From Tubiluchus corallicola (lineage: Eukaryota; Priapulida; Priapulimorpha; Priapulimorphida; Tubiluchidae), in assembly GCA_030141605.1 (NCBI GenBank), contig JAQGDQ010000008.1:1106501-1166500 (forward strand): DNA of 60,000 nucleotides, in the 5' to 3' direction. Within the stretch, counting starts at the first letter, position 1, and every line of letters begins with the position of its first letter. Positions 12,557 to 23,561 of this stretch are shown here, in pieces. The position numbers and the translations under genes are program-made. The notes below the pieces were generated by a model. The model was not told where the DNA came from, did not search any database, and saw only the letters and a program-made list of their open reading frames with translations.

Positions 12557-12866
12557 GTGCCCAACATGCCGTTTCTCCAAAAGTGCTTGTGCCCAATGTT
12601 TCCATGTGTCCAAAAGTATCTATGCCCAACATGCCGTGTGTCCAAAAGTGGCTGTGCTCAATGTTTCCGTGTGTAAAAGTATCTGTGCCCAATATGCCTT
12701 GTGTAAAAAGTATCTATGGCCAATATGCTGTGCCTCGAAATCTACCGTGCGTCAAAATGTTCACAAGCCAAAAAGCTTGAGACGAAAATGGCTGCGCTGA
12801 AAAGTTTGTAACAAAATAGCCTTGCATCACTTTATAGACGGATTTGAGACGACTTTTTCTGCATAA
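12557..12866 (-). repeat. Array of the same ~16-bp unit, inverted (right arm)
   Basis: On the minus strand the array reads TTTTGGACACACGGCA, TGTTGGGCACAGATAC, and so on. In the better-preserved part two 16-bp units form a 32-33-bp higher-order repeat, and the outer part is more degenerate. The overlapping Cys-rich open frames here are produced by the repeat and are not genes. Confidence 0.8.
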
Positions 12867-12897
12867 TTGAAAATGCTACAAGGAATTATTGGGGTCT

Positions 12898-12908
12898 TTC
12901 TCCCTCTC

Positions 12909-12946
<38 letters not shown>

Positions 12947-13044
12947 CCTTTTTTCTTTCTCTCCCGCTCTCTCCTTCATTTTCTCTCTTCCCTCTCTGTC
13001 CTTTTCTCACTCTCTCTATTTCTCTCTCTCTCTCACTCTCTCTA
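12898..13044. repeat. (CT)n / pyrimidine-rich microsatellite
   Basis: Imperfect TCTCTC with TTTC and CCTT interruptions. It creates poly-Ser/Leu frames on plus and Glu/Arg frames on minus, none of them credible genes. Confidence 0.95.
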
Positions 13045-15851
13045 AAAAATTTATTGTGCCACGCACCAGCATCAACCAAATGTTAAAAAGCCACATACCT
13101 GACCACAAAAAAATGCAAATCACTAGAATTAGGCTTTACGATATTAGTGCGGTGATAATTTTGTAGACGCGTCTAACCGCTGAAATACGTCTTTTTGTAG
13201 TTATGTGTTAGTGTGTCGAAAATGTTATGCAAACTTGTTCAAAGTGCAATTTTTCATTGCCATTTTCAGTCTCGGTAATAAAGCCCAGCTGAGCCAATTT
13301 TCAGCGTTTAAGTATAGTTTCAATTTGTCTCTGTCATATATACCTCTTTCTTAAAAATCAACAACCATTGTCGTGTAATAAATTTACCTTGTAATCTTTA
13401 TTGTTTTTCTAGGCTCCAAGTAAATGAAAAACAAAATTGAAAAAAGTTATTTATTTGTAAATATTAGTTAGTTGTTCATTTATTTGTTTTAATTAGATCC
13501 GTAAAGTCACTGCTTCAGTCGCTATTTTATCCATACCATAACAGTGTGACGTATTTTTTATGTGATTCAGCATTCTGCAACCTGGAATCCGGCATTCAGC
13601 TGCCTACTTAAAGAGTACGGTTGTGGCTAGATCGGTATTTGGCTTATTGTCAAAGCTAATTCTTTAAAGGAAGCCACTAAACTGATATAGGTATTTTGGC
13701 TACGTTCGCACGTCAATACATCGTACCTCATTGAGGTAATCTGCCAGAATGCAAGTACGGGTCAAAGACGGCGGTCGTTTATCCATTTACAGACTACACT
13801 CAGCATTAACTTCGGCTGTACAAGCACACAACGTGACCATTCGCTATTTCCCGCGATCCTTGGACGCTGAAATTAAGTAGAGATATTTATGCTAATTCGA
13901 AAAACTAAAAAGATTTGTTAGAATGTTTACATAAAGCTAAAAAAAATCGACTCGAAATTTTGCATCATATTTCTGCAGGTTTTCTGCGCTCAGAGTGTGT
14001 ATTAGCAGTAACGCCGTATGAAACTTGTAAATTTTAATCCCCGCGTTGAAAGTTATTAGGCGCAGTCATTTTAACCGTAGTCGTTGAATAAGAAATTAAC
14101 TTATCCGTAATAAACGAAAAAACAACAATTGTTAATAATTTATTGCTAGTTATTTTGTGGTATGCTGTTCCTGAGTACCCAAAGAAATAAATCTGCATCT
14201 AATATTTAAATTTATCATGTTGCTGAAAGTCTGCAAAAATCTAAGGACCGCGAAATATTTTAAATTACGAAGAATTTTCTTTTTTAGTTACACATGTCTT
14301 TGAAACAGGTAAGCTTAGTGCTAAGTAATAGGGCCTATAACTTTGTATGGAAAGTTTTTGTGATATACAAAAAATTTCCTTTTCTTCCCTTTAATATAAT
14401 TTTATTTATCAACTCAATGATATGGCCAACATGAAACAATGCGAAAGCAACAGGGAGTAAATGATTATAATATGGCTAAGCCACTCTAGTTTTCTGAGCC
14501 AAATTGTTAGCTTATTAACATAAACACGGTTTACTGGGCGGTAATCAGGTCTTTTAAGACAGCTCTAAATTTGTTGTTTTTCATGGTCACATCTGCTTTA
14601 ATTAACATATTAACAATGTAACCCGCCCTCAAGAGATGACACTTAAAGAAATTCAATGTCATGTTAATAGCCATTGTAAATCTAAGTAACCACAGACCTC
14701 CTTTTGTAGACTTCTATTTGAAAACATGTGGCACAGTAGGCTTAATTGTAATAATTTAGATATTGAAAATGAATAACATAGTTTCATTTATTTTTGCAAA
14801 AACACACGACTTGAAATGTAGGCTCTTAACTGGTAAAATTTCCTGACTTCCCTAATTACAATAAGTTTAAATTTGTTATACACAATGGCGGTACAGAAAC
14901 AGTAAGTTAACATTAATCTGTAATTTTGTTGATGATTGTTTTTTATAGTTCGTTGATTAACTGGTGCTATTAGTAGCTTCAAAAGTAAAGCAAGGAAGTT
15001 ATAGCAGAGAATGTAATATCTCTGGCCATAGTAACGTATTACCTATATCGAAATTATTGATTTATTTTAGTTATGTATTATAATTTATGTTTGCTTGTTT
15101 ATGGATTTTGGTATGTTGCCAGGCATCCAGCCAGCCAGGCACTTGACACAGGGTGTACCAGATGATGGTTCCAGCGAGATCGGAAACCAGGTTATTACAA
15201 AGAAAAAGAATTTCTAGAAAAGTTATAGGTGTTTATTTGGGTGACTTGACAATTACTGAGTGGCAGTCCCTTGAAAGTGTCGTTTGATTAACCTTTGTTC
15301 AACTACATACAGATTAGTCCTTTAAATTAAAGTCATCTAACTTCTAGTCCTTTAAGTTAAATTAATCTAGCTTCTTTCCGATCTTAATTTTGGCTGACAT
15401 TACTGATACGTATAGCCCTTTGAAATGTTGAAAAGAAATTAGTTGATTATTTTGTAGAAATTAGCTGTTTGTAGTCACACCCAGTGAAAGCATCGCAAAG
15501 GTCTTAATTAAAACAGGTCTTAAAGTCTTAAACATTCACGTTCAGACTGCTTATTTATGAAAAAAAATTTGCCCGCTCATGCTAAGTGATGTTTTTCAAA
15601 TTATCACTAAAAGGTAGTCTAACTACCTTTTACAGGTAGTCACAGGTCAAATGGTAATACACTATCATTAATAAGAATGTCTAAGTCACTTCACCGTTAA
15701 TTTCTTTTACCAACACGGGTTGCACTCTGTCAAGTGTGCCCGTTCACATATATATTTAATGGGCCACGTATATTTTCCAAGGTTAACAAACTCTGACAAG
15801 AAAGAATGTTAAGTACGTCGGACTCCAAAAGTGACATAGATGGTAAGGCTG

Positions 15852-16111
15852 AGGCAATTTCCAAATCTGTAATGAATGATAATGCAAGTCGCCTATTTAC
15901 TGATAGAACGCTATCAAGCAATTTATACAACGTTTCACATGTTTTCTTTTTGCCTCACTTTCCAAATTTGTAATGAATGATAATGCAAGTCGCCTATTTA
16001 CCGATAGAACGCTACCAAGTAATTTATACAACGTTTCACAAGTTTTCGCTTTGCCTCACTTTCCAAATTTGTAATGAATGATAATGCAAGTCGCCTATTT
16101 ACCGATAGAAC
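15852..16111. repeat. 101-bp tandem repeat, about 2.5 copies
   Basis: The word CCAAATCTGTAATGAATGAT (with C or T at base 7) recurs at 15861, 15962 and 16063, exactly 101 bp apart. Each copy contains GCAAGTCGCCTATTTAC and, except the last, ACAACGTTTCACA. Copies differ by a few substitutions only. The open frame across it on the minus strand is not conserved between copies. Confidence 0.93.
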
Positions 16112-16648
16112 TCTGACTGAACTCTGAATGGCGACTAACGTACAGCCGTTTCAAGTGATAACGTCTTTCCGATACTATAATTTCAACTTATTTTGATTTC
16201 CTACTGTTAGCGATAGGGCGTTTAAGTTCCAAAAAATCAGTTTTTATTGATCTACATTTCACAGATGTTGCAGATCGGCTACTTTTTTGGTACGCCCTTT
16301 ATGTGTGTAAACAAATTGACTAGGGAGTGGCTTGTGTAATGCATACAACAATGACAGCAAAACTAAGACAAAAATCAATAATTAATTACCTTCGCTGACA
16401 CGCGATGAATGTTAAAATAATAACGTAATTGAGTGATTGACTGCGGTAGAACAACGTAGTTACAAGATAGGTCGAGGTTAGTTAGTGTTAAATTTCGATG
16501 AGGTGGCTGCAGTCTTTGCGCCATGTTCAGATTGAGAAAAAACTTTCTATTATCAGTTTGTCATAAAAAGTTTCATAAGTTTACGGTTAATTTACGACGC
16601 AAATAACTTGGCAAAACGCGCATAAATTTAAATAATTGTGCATTTGTC

Positions 16649-17060
16649 AGGTAGGTATATTGGTAGGCAGGTAAAATAGCTAATTAAAAGGTGTAAGCTG
16701 GGTAGTTTGATAATTAGAAGAAGGTAGGTACATTGGTAGGTGAGTGGGTTGGATAGATGACCTGCTAGCTGCAGAGAGGTAGTTAGGGTGTTTTATTGTT
16801 TAGTCGGTTGTTCATTCAAGTTATTTTACACCCGACTGTTTGCTCACTTGGTTAGCAGAAAGGTATGGAGGGTGGTATATAAGTAAGTAGACACGTACGT
16901 GGTTGGATGAATATTGGATATACTGGTAGGTAGGGGCACTATGCTGTTAGACAGGTAATTAGGTAGACAAGTATGTAGGTAAGTAGATGATAGGTTCGTG
17001 GGAGGATGTTTGAGTAAGCAGATTGGTGGAGGCAACCGTTAGACAGGTAATGTATGTAGT
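16649..17060. repeat. Degenerate GGTA/GTAG tetranucleotide-rich region
   Basis: Dispersed GTAGGTA, GGTAGG and TAGGTAAG words over about 400 bp form a decayed microsatellite field. Confidence 0.7.
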
Positions 17061-18046
17061 TATTGAAGGTATGAATTTGTGTACTTGCATTTAGTACCAT
17101 CTTATAGAGTAGTCCGTCTTAAAGTACACTCAGTCGTGCAAAGTCTTGGATTTCAAAATAATTGGAAAATAAATGCGCCGCTGTTCTACAATTTCATGTG
17201 TGGTACACTAGTGAAGCCAAAGTTCTTTTATTCTCTCGGAAGATCCTGTGTCAATCAAAAAAATGATTTTTTTTAATAAAGTTAAAAGTTTCCAAGTGGG
17301 CCAAATATTCTTCGCAAACAATTTTATTCTGTATCATAAAGTGTAGAATTTTTATACTTAATATGCTATTTGTATTTTTCTCATTTTAATTCTTAGTGAA
17401 TGTGTTTCGCGAGTTACAAAAGAAACGCACAGACAAAAAATCACTGATCATCGCATGGAAATTTCATTGGTCATTGCAGTGGAGTAATTACTCACCCGCT
17501 GGTTGCAGAAAATCGATGGATTGGAGAGGCCCTTCATAGTAAAGAAGAGCTGCCAAGGACGTCAAAATTATGCATAAGTATGTAAAAGTGCGAAGTAATG
17601 CAGTTTTGCCAACATGAAATCGCGAAAAAAATTAAAATCAAGTTGCAACATTTTTATAAATGGTTTTAAAAATAGTAGTGCATCTACAGGCCGCAAAAAT
17701 TTTATATCTTTTAAGGGTAAGGGCGTTTTGGACGATGCCTCAAACGCATAGTTACGCTACTAAAACCAGACAGTAAACGAGTTGTGAACTAGATAAGAAT
17801 GCAGCAATTAAAAAAAGCATAAGCCACCGCACTACAGAAAGTACTACTTTTGGTGCTTTAAGAGTTTAAGCTTACTAAGAGCTGCAATAGAACTTCAGGC
17901 CAATATAAAACGTGTATACGCCATTGATATAGCCGGTATAGTTATTTCACTATTTGTGTCAAAAAGCGATTTAAGTGAGTTGTAAAGTGGGTAACTTGAA
18001 GAAACTAAGCTAAACAAAAAAGAGCAAAAACTTCTTTTAATAAATG

Positions 18047-18107
18047 GTCCACGGGATACGTAGACGTGTCGGTCTTACTAGCGCGTAATGACATGGGATT
18101 CTCATGA
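18047..18107 (+). repeat. tRNA-like fragment, probable SINE head
   Basis: The sequence GTAGACGTGTCGGTCTTACT followed by AGCGCGTAATGACATGGGAT resembles the D-arm to T-arm part of a tRNA, with a damaged B box. No intact cloverleaf is visible. Confidence 0.4.
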
Positions 18108-19195
18108 AAGTGTTGAAAATTTTGCAATTTTTTACCAATTTTTTTAACAAAGTCAAGACCCCTTTATTCGTTCTTTAGCACCAAGGTACGGGTTTTTTTA
18201 GTAGTTTGATTAGTTTTAGGTTACGTGTCGTTCAATCCACCAACGTGATTTTCAGGCGGCTAGTGCAAACGATAACGACAACGTAACAAGAAAGCGATTT
18301 GCATGTTCCGCTAAGTAAATGGACTGCCTGACTACGCTTCCTCCATTCAGCCCAATTAATGTTTTTTAAACAAAGTTTAGATTAGATTACACTATGTCGG
18401 ATTACGTCAGATGAGAATAAATTAGATGATTCATTTAGCACACTTGGTGACATGGAAAAAACAAATAAGGAATTAACAGCAGGTAAAACAATGCCAAATA
18501 TAAACTACAAAAGTAAAAAAAATTATACGTTGATTGCAAAAGCAGTAAGCTGCAGCCTACTGTTGACTAAACGTACTGCGGGCGGTTTAAATAATTTAGG
18601 TTAAGCATTAATGCTTTCTTTCTCAAAAGCGCACAATATAGGCTAAACAAGATGGACAAGCAATCTATTATGCCCTTGAATTGGTCAAAGTAAACATAAA
18701 CAAAAAGGATGACTATAATTACATAGACAGTTGCTTGTGTTTTAACCTTCAGTTTGAGACTGACACGCTTTTTGTAAAAACGCGTCTGTGACAACGTGAT
18801 CGTCACCACACTGACGTATTGGGGAATCTCAGCAGTAGTGACTGAGTTAAGGCGCATGCACAAGCGTTCACGGTTCACATGGAGTTTGCATTGAAGGGAA
18901 TCGGGGAGTGCGGCAAGTCCTGACTTTGCCAGTAGTTCCTCGTTATGCTACATCTGATACAAATAATGCGTCGTACGCTGGGCAGTTATTGGACAATATC
19001 GATTTAAGGCGGAGAAACATGGAATCCGACAAATGCAGCATTGAGAAACTTTTTAATGTAGGTTGTGGCAGGACTGGAAACTGTCTCATTAACAACAATA
19101 ATCTGCTCAGAGGAGCTGGATCAACCACATCTGAACGCGTATAAATCTTCAGTCAAACTGGAAAATATTCACTCATAGCGTGGCAGATGAAATCA

Positions 19196-19250
19196 ACCAG
19201 AATGAGTATTGAACCCGCAGCCACTTACCGATTAGACTCGGGGTTGCTAA
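19196..19250 (-). repeat. tRNA-like 3' half, probable SINE fragment
   Basis: Minus strand CCCGAGTCTAATCGGTAAG followed by a B-box-like GCGGGTTCAATACTC. Only the 3' half of a tRNA is recognisable. Confidence 0.4.
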
Positions 19251-22200
19251 ACTTTAGTCAATAAAGCATAAACAATAGCCACCGCCTTGCCTAAATGTAG
19301 GAATTATGTGACGACTTGGCAGGTTTGCATTTTTGTAAGGCAAGATGCAATTATGCAAGATGTAAGACAGATGTGATCTGAACTGATAACATTGACAAGC
19401 AGTCGCCGCATGTTTCTCACATTCCGGACCATCACTAGGGTTGCCACCACTCATGATTTGGCTCGGAGTCTCCTGAAATTTAACCATAGATTCTTAGTTC
19501 GGTGAGATTCTTCGAAAATTCTGAAATCTCCTGATTTCGACCATAACATTGAAATTTAGGTCGAAAAAAAGCGAAAATACAACTTACATACTATTGAAAC
19601 TTTGCAAAAAGATTAAGCCAAAAAACAGCTGTTAATTAAGGTAACAGTAAACTTATTAAGTTTAATAGGTTGCATGGCTTCATCATTTCACCCTGTCTAC
19701 ATTTTTCGCCAATTTTTGCTGCAGCGGCAAATGCTGCAAAGCAAGTTTCCTTCCTCTTTAACTTTAATTCACGTAACATAAAGTGCTTAATAGTTTGGTT
19801 GCTAAACCGATCCCAGAAACCTCAGAAAACATGAGAAATGTGACTGGGAAGAACTTCCGAAAATTGGTGTACACTGCGTGCCCTTTTGTAAGTTTGAGAC
19901 TTTTAGAGCTTTTTTGGAGCCTAAAATCAATAATTTGTATTACTTTGTAGTTTGAATTTCTTGATTTTAGTTTCTTAAAAAACCTCATAAAACATCTAAA
20001 ATCCATAAAATGCTTGGTTTTCGGGATTCGTCCCGAGCCCTACTAGGGAAGGAGCTTTTAGGCACCCTAGCTAGCTCTTGACTCCGGTTCATGACGGGGT
20101 GGCAACCATAAACCAATAGATGACGTTTACACAATATCAGCCGGGCCAAGCAGTTTTAGCTCTGCGCACAAACTGCACATTCTACATACATGTAGTATGA
20201 GCGCTTAAGTGTGGTATCTTGACTTCCACCAAAGAGACAACTTTAGAGAGAAAACAACAACAGAGGCATAAAGAGAGAGAAATCCATGGGCAAAAAGCCT
20301 ACATATGCATAAACTTCGCTTTGTCGTATCTACGGTAATTTATGGTCACTTACGGTATAAATAACAAGTATAAGGCTCAGACGGTACATGCAAAGTGAGG
20401 TAACTTTTCCAGTGTAAGACAGCACGTATAGTTGGCAACTTGGCACAATGCGACATCAAAGTGTATAGTACTAATGGTGTTAGAGCAAACGCAGTTAGTA
20501 TTATGCTCTCCATGAGCCATACAGAGCACCTACTATCTTGTGCAGACAACAACTGCCCAGATCGCAAGCAACTGACACCATGCAAATTAGGTCTACTGCA
20601 TTTTTATTACGTTACAATATAATATTATGTAGTTATACTACGTTCCTACTACGTATTATAAAAACAATTTCAATTTCAACTGTAACAACTATTCAGTGCG
20701 GATGATTACAAGACTTTTAAATTTATGTAGACATGAAGCCTTAAATAGACCTTGAATTATCAGTCTCGGATCAGCAATCATTTGATGTCTTTCCATTTAC
20801 TAGCTAGCTGGTCAAGGCAAGAACAACCATTCTCACATCAGCCCTACAGCAATAATTTAGTTAAGTACTTGATAATGAGAAGTTAATTAAGCCTTTATTG
20901 GCTTTGTATAACAAAACTAGACCTGGTAAAATGGCCTTTAGCTCTGTTAAACTCAGCAGCTACAATGAGCCATTGCTCACTGTCTGTAGAATTTCCACAG
21001 ACCAGTCTGAAGAAATGCTCAAAACATGTTAATCGACCTATCTAACACTACTAGATTATGCCAACGCTCCTTTTGCTTAGACCGTGTACACATATACTTG
21101 TTAAAGCGGCTTACAGCAAAAAGTTTAAAAGTTGAAAATTTGTCAATGCACTTACCAGAATAAAAGAGAAGCAAATCAGACATCCAAGAGTTATGAAATA
21201 TTTTTATTACAAAATAGTAAAAAAGCTATTATGCATGTTACTGAGTTTTACTTTGAAAATGGTTGAATCCAATTTATTTACAAGGGTTTGCAACAAAAAT
21301 ATGATTTTATGATTAAATTTACACTAACAACACCATCTTTCTGATATTTACTTCCATGTGAGATTAAAAGATGAAATAATTAATCTAAAGTAGCTGAATA
21401 TAATTTTTGATTGGCAAATAGTAAAATTTTACTTTTTATTCAATGATAAAAATTAATGTCAAGCAAGAAGCACATTAGACTTTTTACCAAGAAAAACCTA
21501 TAATTATTCATTAAAATCAGCATAAGAACCAAAATTCTATCTAACCATAATGTAGCATTAAAAAGTAACACCAATGGCAAGAATAAATCATTCATTTTGA
21601 GTAAAATGTTGCATACTATATTGTATCATCTCTCTAGTATTCATGAGTTTCTTTAGTTTATTTGTTTATTAAAAAAGTTATGTACAGCATTATAGAGCAC
21701 ACAGACCAACCTAAAAATGCAGTGCTACAGAAAAATGTCATTAAATTACTAAAAAGATACAGTGATACAGTATAACAGTAATAATGATATGATTTTATAC
21801 AATTAATCATTATTGATCACAGTGATATAACTGAATTTATCATTTTATCTTTCAAAATCTAAGCTACTTAATTTTCTTAATGTCCAATATAAATATTTGT
21901 TCCCATGCAACCTATAAAATCTGGAGTATGGACTAACCCAGTACTTATGAAAGCCACACTATGAGTTAGTACTATAAAAGTGCACATATTGTGCCAGTCC
22001 AAATCTAAGTGATTCACGTAGCAGAACAGGGCAATACCACCCTATTCCAGATCTAATCTACAATATTTCAGTCGTTTTTTTACATGGTCTACAATATTAA
22101 ACATTATGTACAAAAAGTAAAATCTAACAATATAAGACATTATTAAGTTTAAAACTCTACTTCCCAATAGCTGCAACCCTTGGATGTTATCCGAAATAAA

Positions 22201-22700
22201 AAATTATTTAAACTAAACATAACTGTATATTAAAAAAGGTATTTACAAGATTAGAATTAGCATGAGGCATCCATGTAAATCATGTCCAGTACATGACATT
22301 AAGAAATATATTATGACATTAAAGTAAGAAAAAAATTTAGTCTTTCTAATTGCCTCAGAGATGTTGCAGATATATGAAAAAGTATGTCAAAAATCTCTAC
22401 ACGTATAATCTCAGTAATTTGCCAGATCTTCTAAGCTTAAGATTCAAACATCATATCTTTCTAAGTTTAAAATATCATACAATCAGCGGTTTGCTGTTCG
22501 TTACTATTAATTTCTATTATGCAATGTAGAAAAACTCCACATTAAATTTGCAAAACAGATACTACTCAGAAAAGATTTGAAAGTATCCAAACTTCTCACC
22601 ACATGTTAATAAAAGGAATGTTGAGTTTTAACTATATCTGATTCTGCGATAGTAGTTTGTTGATAATATGATCATACTGTATCTACTTGTGCATTATAAT

Positions 22701-22706
22701 TTTATT
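22701..22706 (-). terminator. Candidate polyadenylation signal AATAAA
   Basis: First AATAAA on the minus strand that I noticed downstream of the thioester-protein stop codon, about 660 nt after it. One of several possibilities. Confidence 0.3.
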
Positions 22707-23139
22707 ACAAAAGGCCACTAATTTTGATCTGTTCATTTAAACTTCATTATTATTGCAAAGATCCTTTATGGTGCCCTTAAGGTATGTCCACATTTTTTGC
22801 CAGCAGTACCATACACCATGAAAGTATATCAAATATCCTGTACATGTATGTAGCTGAAAGAAAAAGTAAAATGATAAAAAATTACTTCAAAAAGTGCAAT
22901 TTTTTAAACTGGTAAAAATTCAATTCAACTCTAACACAGCGAGTATTTAAGCTCGCAACAAGTCAAAATCTAGCACTTAACAACACAGCCTATTCATGTA
23001 AATGGTTGTGGTGATGCCAGAAGGCTAATCCCCTAACATCAAATACTGAACTTGCAGAAGTATCTTAGCCACCTTCAATGCATCCTTGCTCAATGTGATA
23101 ACTAGTCAGAATGAATTTAGCAAACGAAACTGCCCAGAG

Positions 23140-23225
23140 CGATTCATGAAACCTGGTGGTCTGTGTTGCTTAATTTTGGTTGCTAAGCACACACAATGTT
23201 CCACTTGGCTATTGTTTTGGAAACT
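23140..23225 (-). mobile_element. SINE copy (tRNA-derived head), minus orientation
   Basis: Minus strand AATAGCCAAGTGGAACATTG, then GTGTGCTTAGCAACCAAAAT. This matches the head of copies at 28441 (plus) and 37855-37935 (minus). The A-box-like TAGCCAAGTGG suggests a Leu/Ser-type tRNA origin. The true 3' boundary is uncertain and may extend to about 22990. Confidence 0.6.
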
Positions 23226-23364
23226 TGTATTAACACAATAATTACTTAGTTTTAATTGGAAGATGACTTGAAAACCATTAGCAACTCTGCAAGTCATTCA
23301 ATATTACAAATTAGGTTGCTACAAACCTGAAATTTCAGGAAGGTGTGATGAACATACCTGATCG

Positions 23365-23561
23365 TTACGAATGCCAGTTATCCCACAACAAATACCTCAA
23401 AAGCATCACGACTATCGCTGTCATCACAAATAACGAACTACCACTAAGTATGCTGGCTATGTTGTAGTCTGGACAGTACGGACATTGATATGATCCGCAC
23501 ACTTGGCATATGTTCAACACGTACAAATTGAACGCTTCAAACATCGTTACATTGTATCGTT
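23365..23561 (-). CDS. TEP-like exon DD (last coding exon, Cys-rich tail and hydrophobic C-terminus)
   Basis: Phase 1 in, TAA stop at 23365-23367. Encodes ERYNVTMFEAFNLYVLN, then CQVCGSYQCPYCPDYN (two CxxC pairs), then ILSGSSLFVMTAIVVMLLRY and LLWDNWHS. The hydrophobic end, with a small-residue SGSS upstream, fits either a GPI-attachment signal, as in CD109, or a single membrane span with a very short tail. Confidence 0.92.

Larger units (their letters stand above)
8961..20200. other. Intergenic region between the two genes, repeat-rich
   Basis: No exon with recognisable protein similarity was found on either strand. It holds microsatellites (AAT, GAT/GAC, CT, GGTA), a 101-bp tandem repeat, inverted arrays of a 16-bp unit, and several tRNA-like fragments, listed separately. 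The rest (for example 13.1-15.8 kb, 17.1-18.0 kb and 19.3-20.2 kb) is AT-rich sequence in which I see nothing specific. Confidence 0.5.
20201..23364. other. Downstream region of the thioester-protein gene, including its 3'UTR
   Basis: Very AT-rich sequence following the stop codon at 23365-23367. AATAAA signals on the minus strand occur at, for example, 22701-22706, 21435-21440 and 21203-21208; any could end the transcript, and the sequence does not say which. A SINE copy lies in reverse at about 23140-23225. Nothing else was recognised. Confidence 0.4.

Noticed and set aside
12491-12800. Overlapping Cys/Pro-rich open frames
   Set aside because: They follow the 16/32-bp repeat in several frames at once; no frame is favoured.
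12867-13166. Ser/Leu-rich frame resembling a signal peptide
   Set aside because: It is a CT microsatellite.
18567-19144. 103-codon minus and 78-codon plus frames
   Set aside because: No family similarity, no supporting splice structure, and composition like the surroundings.
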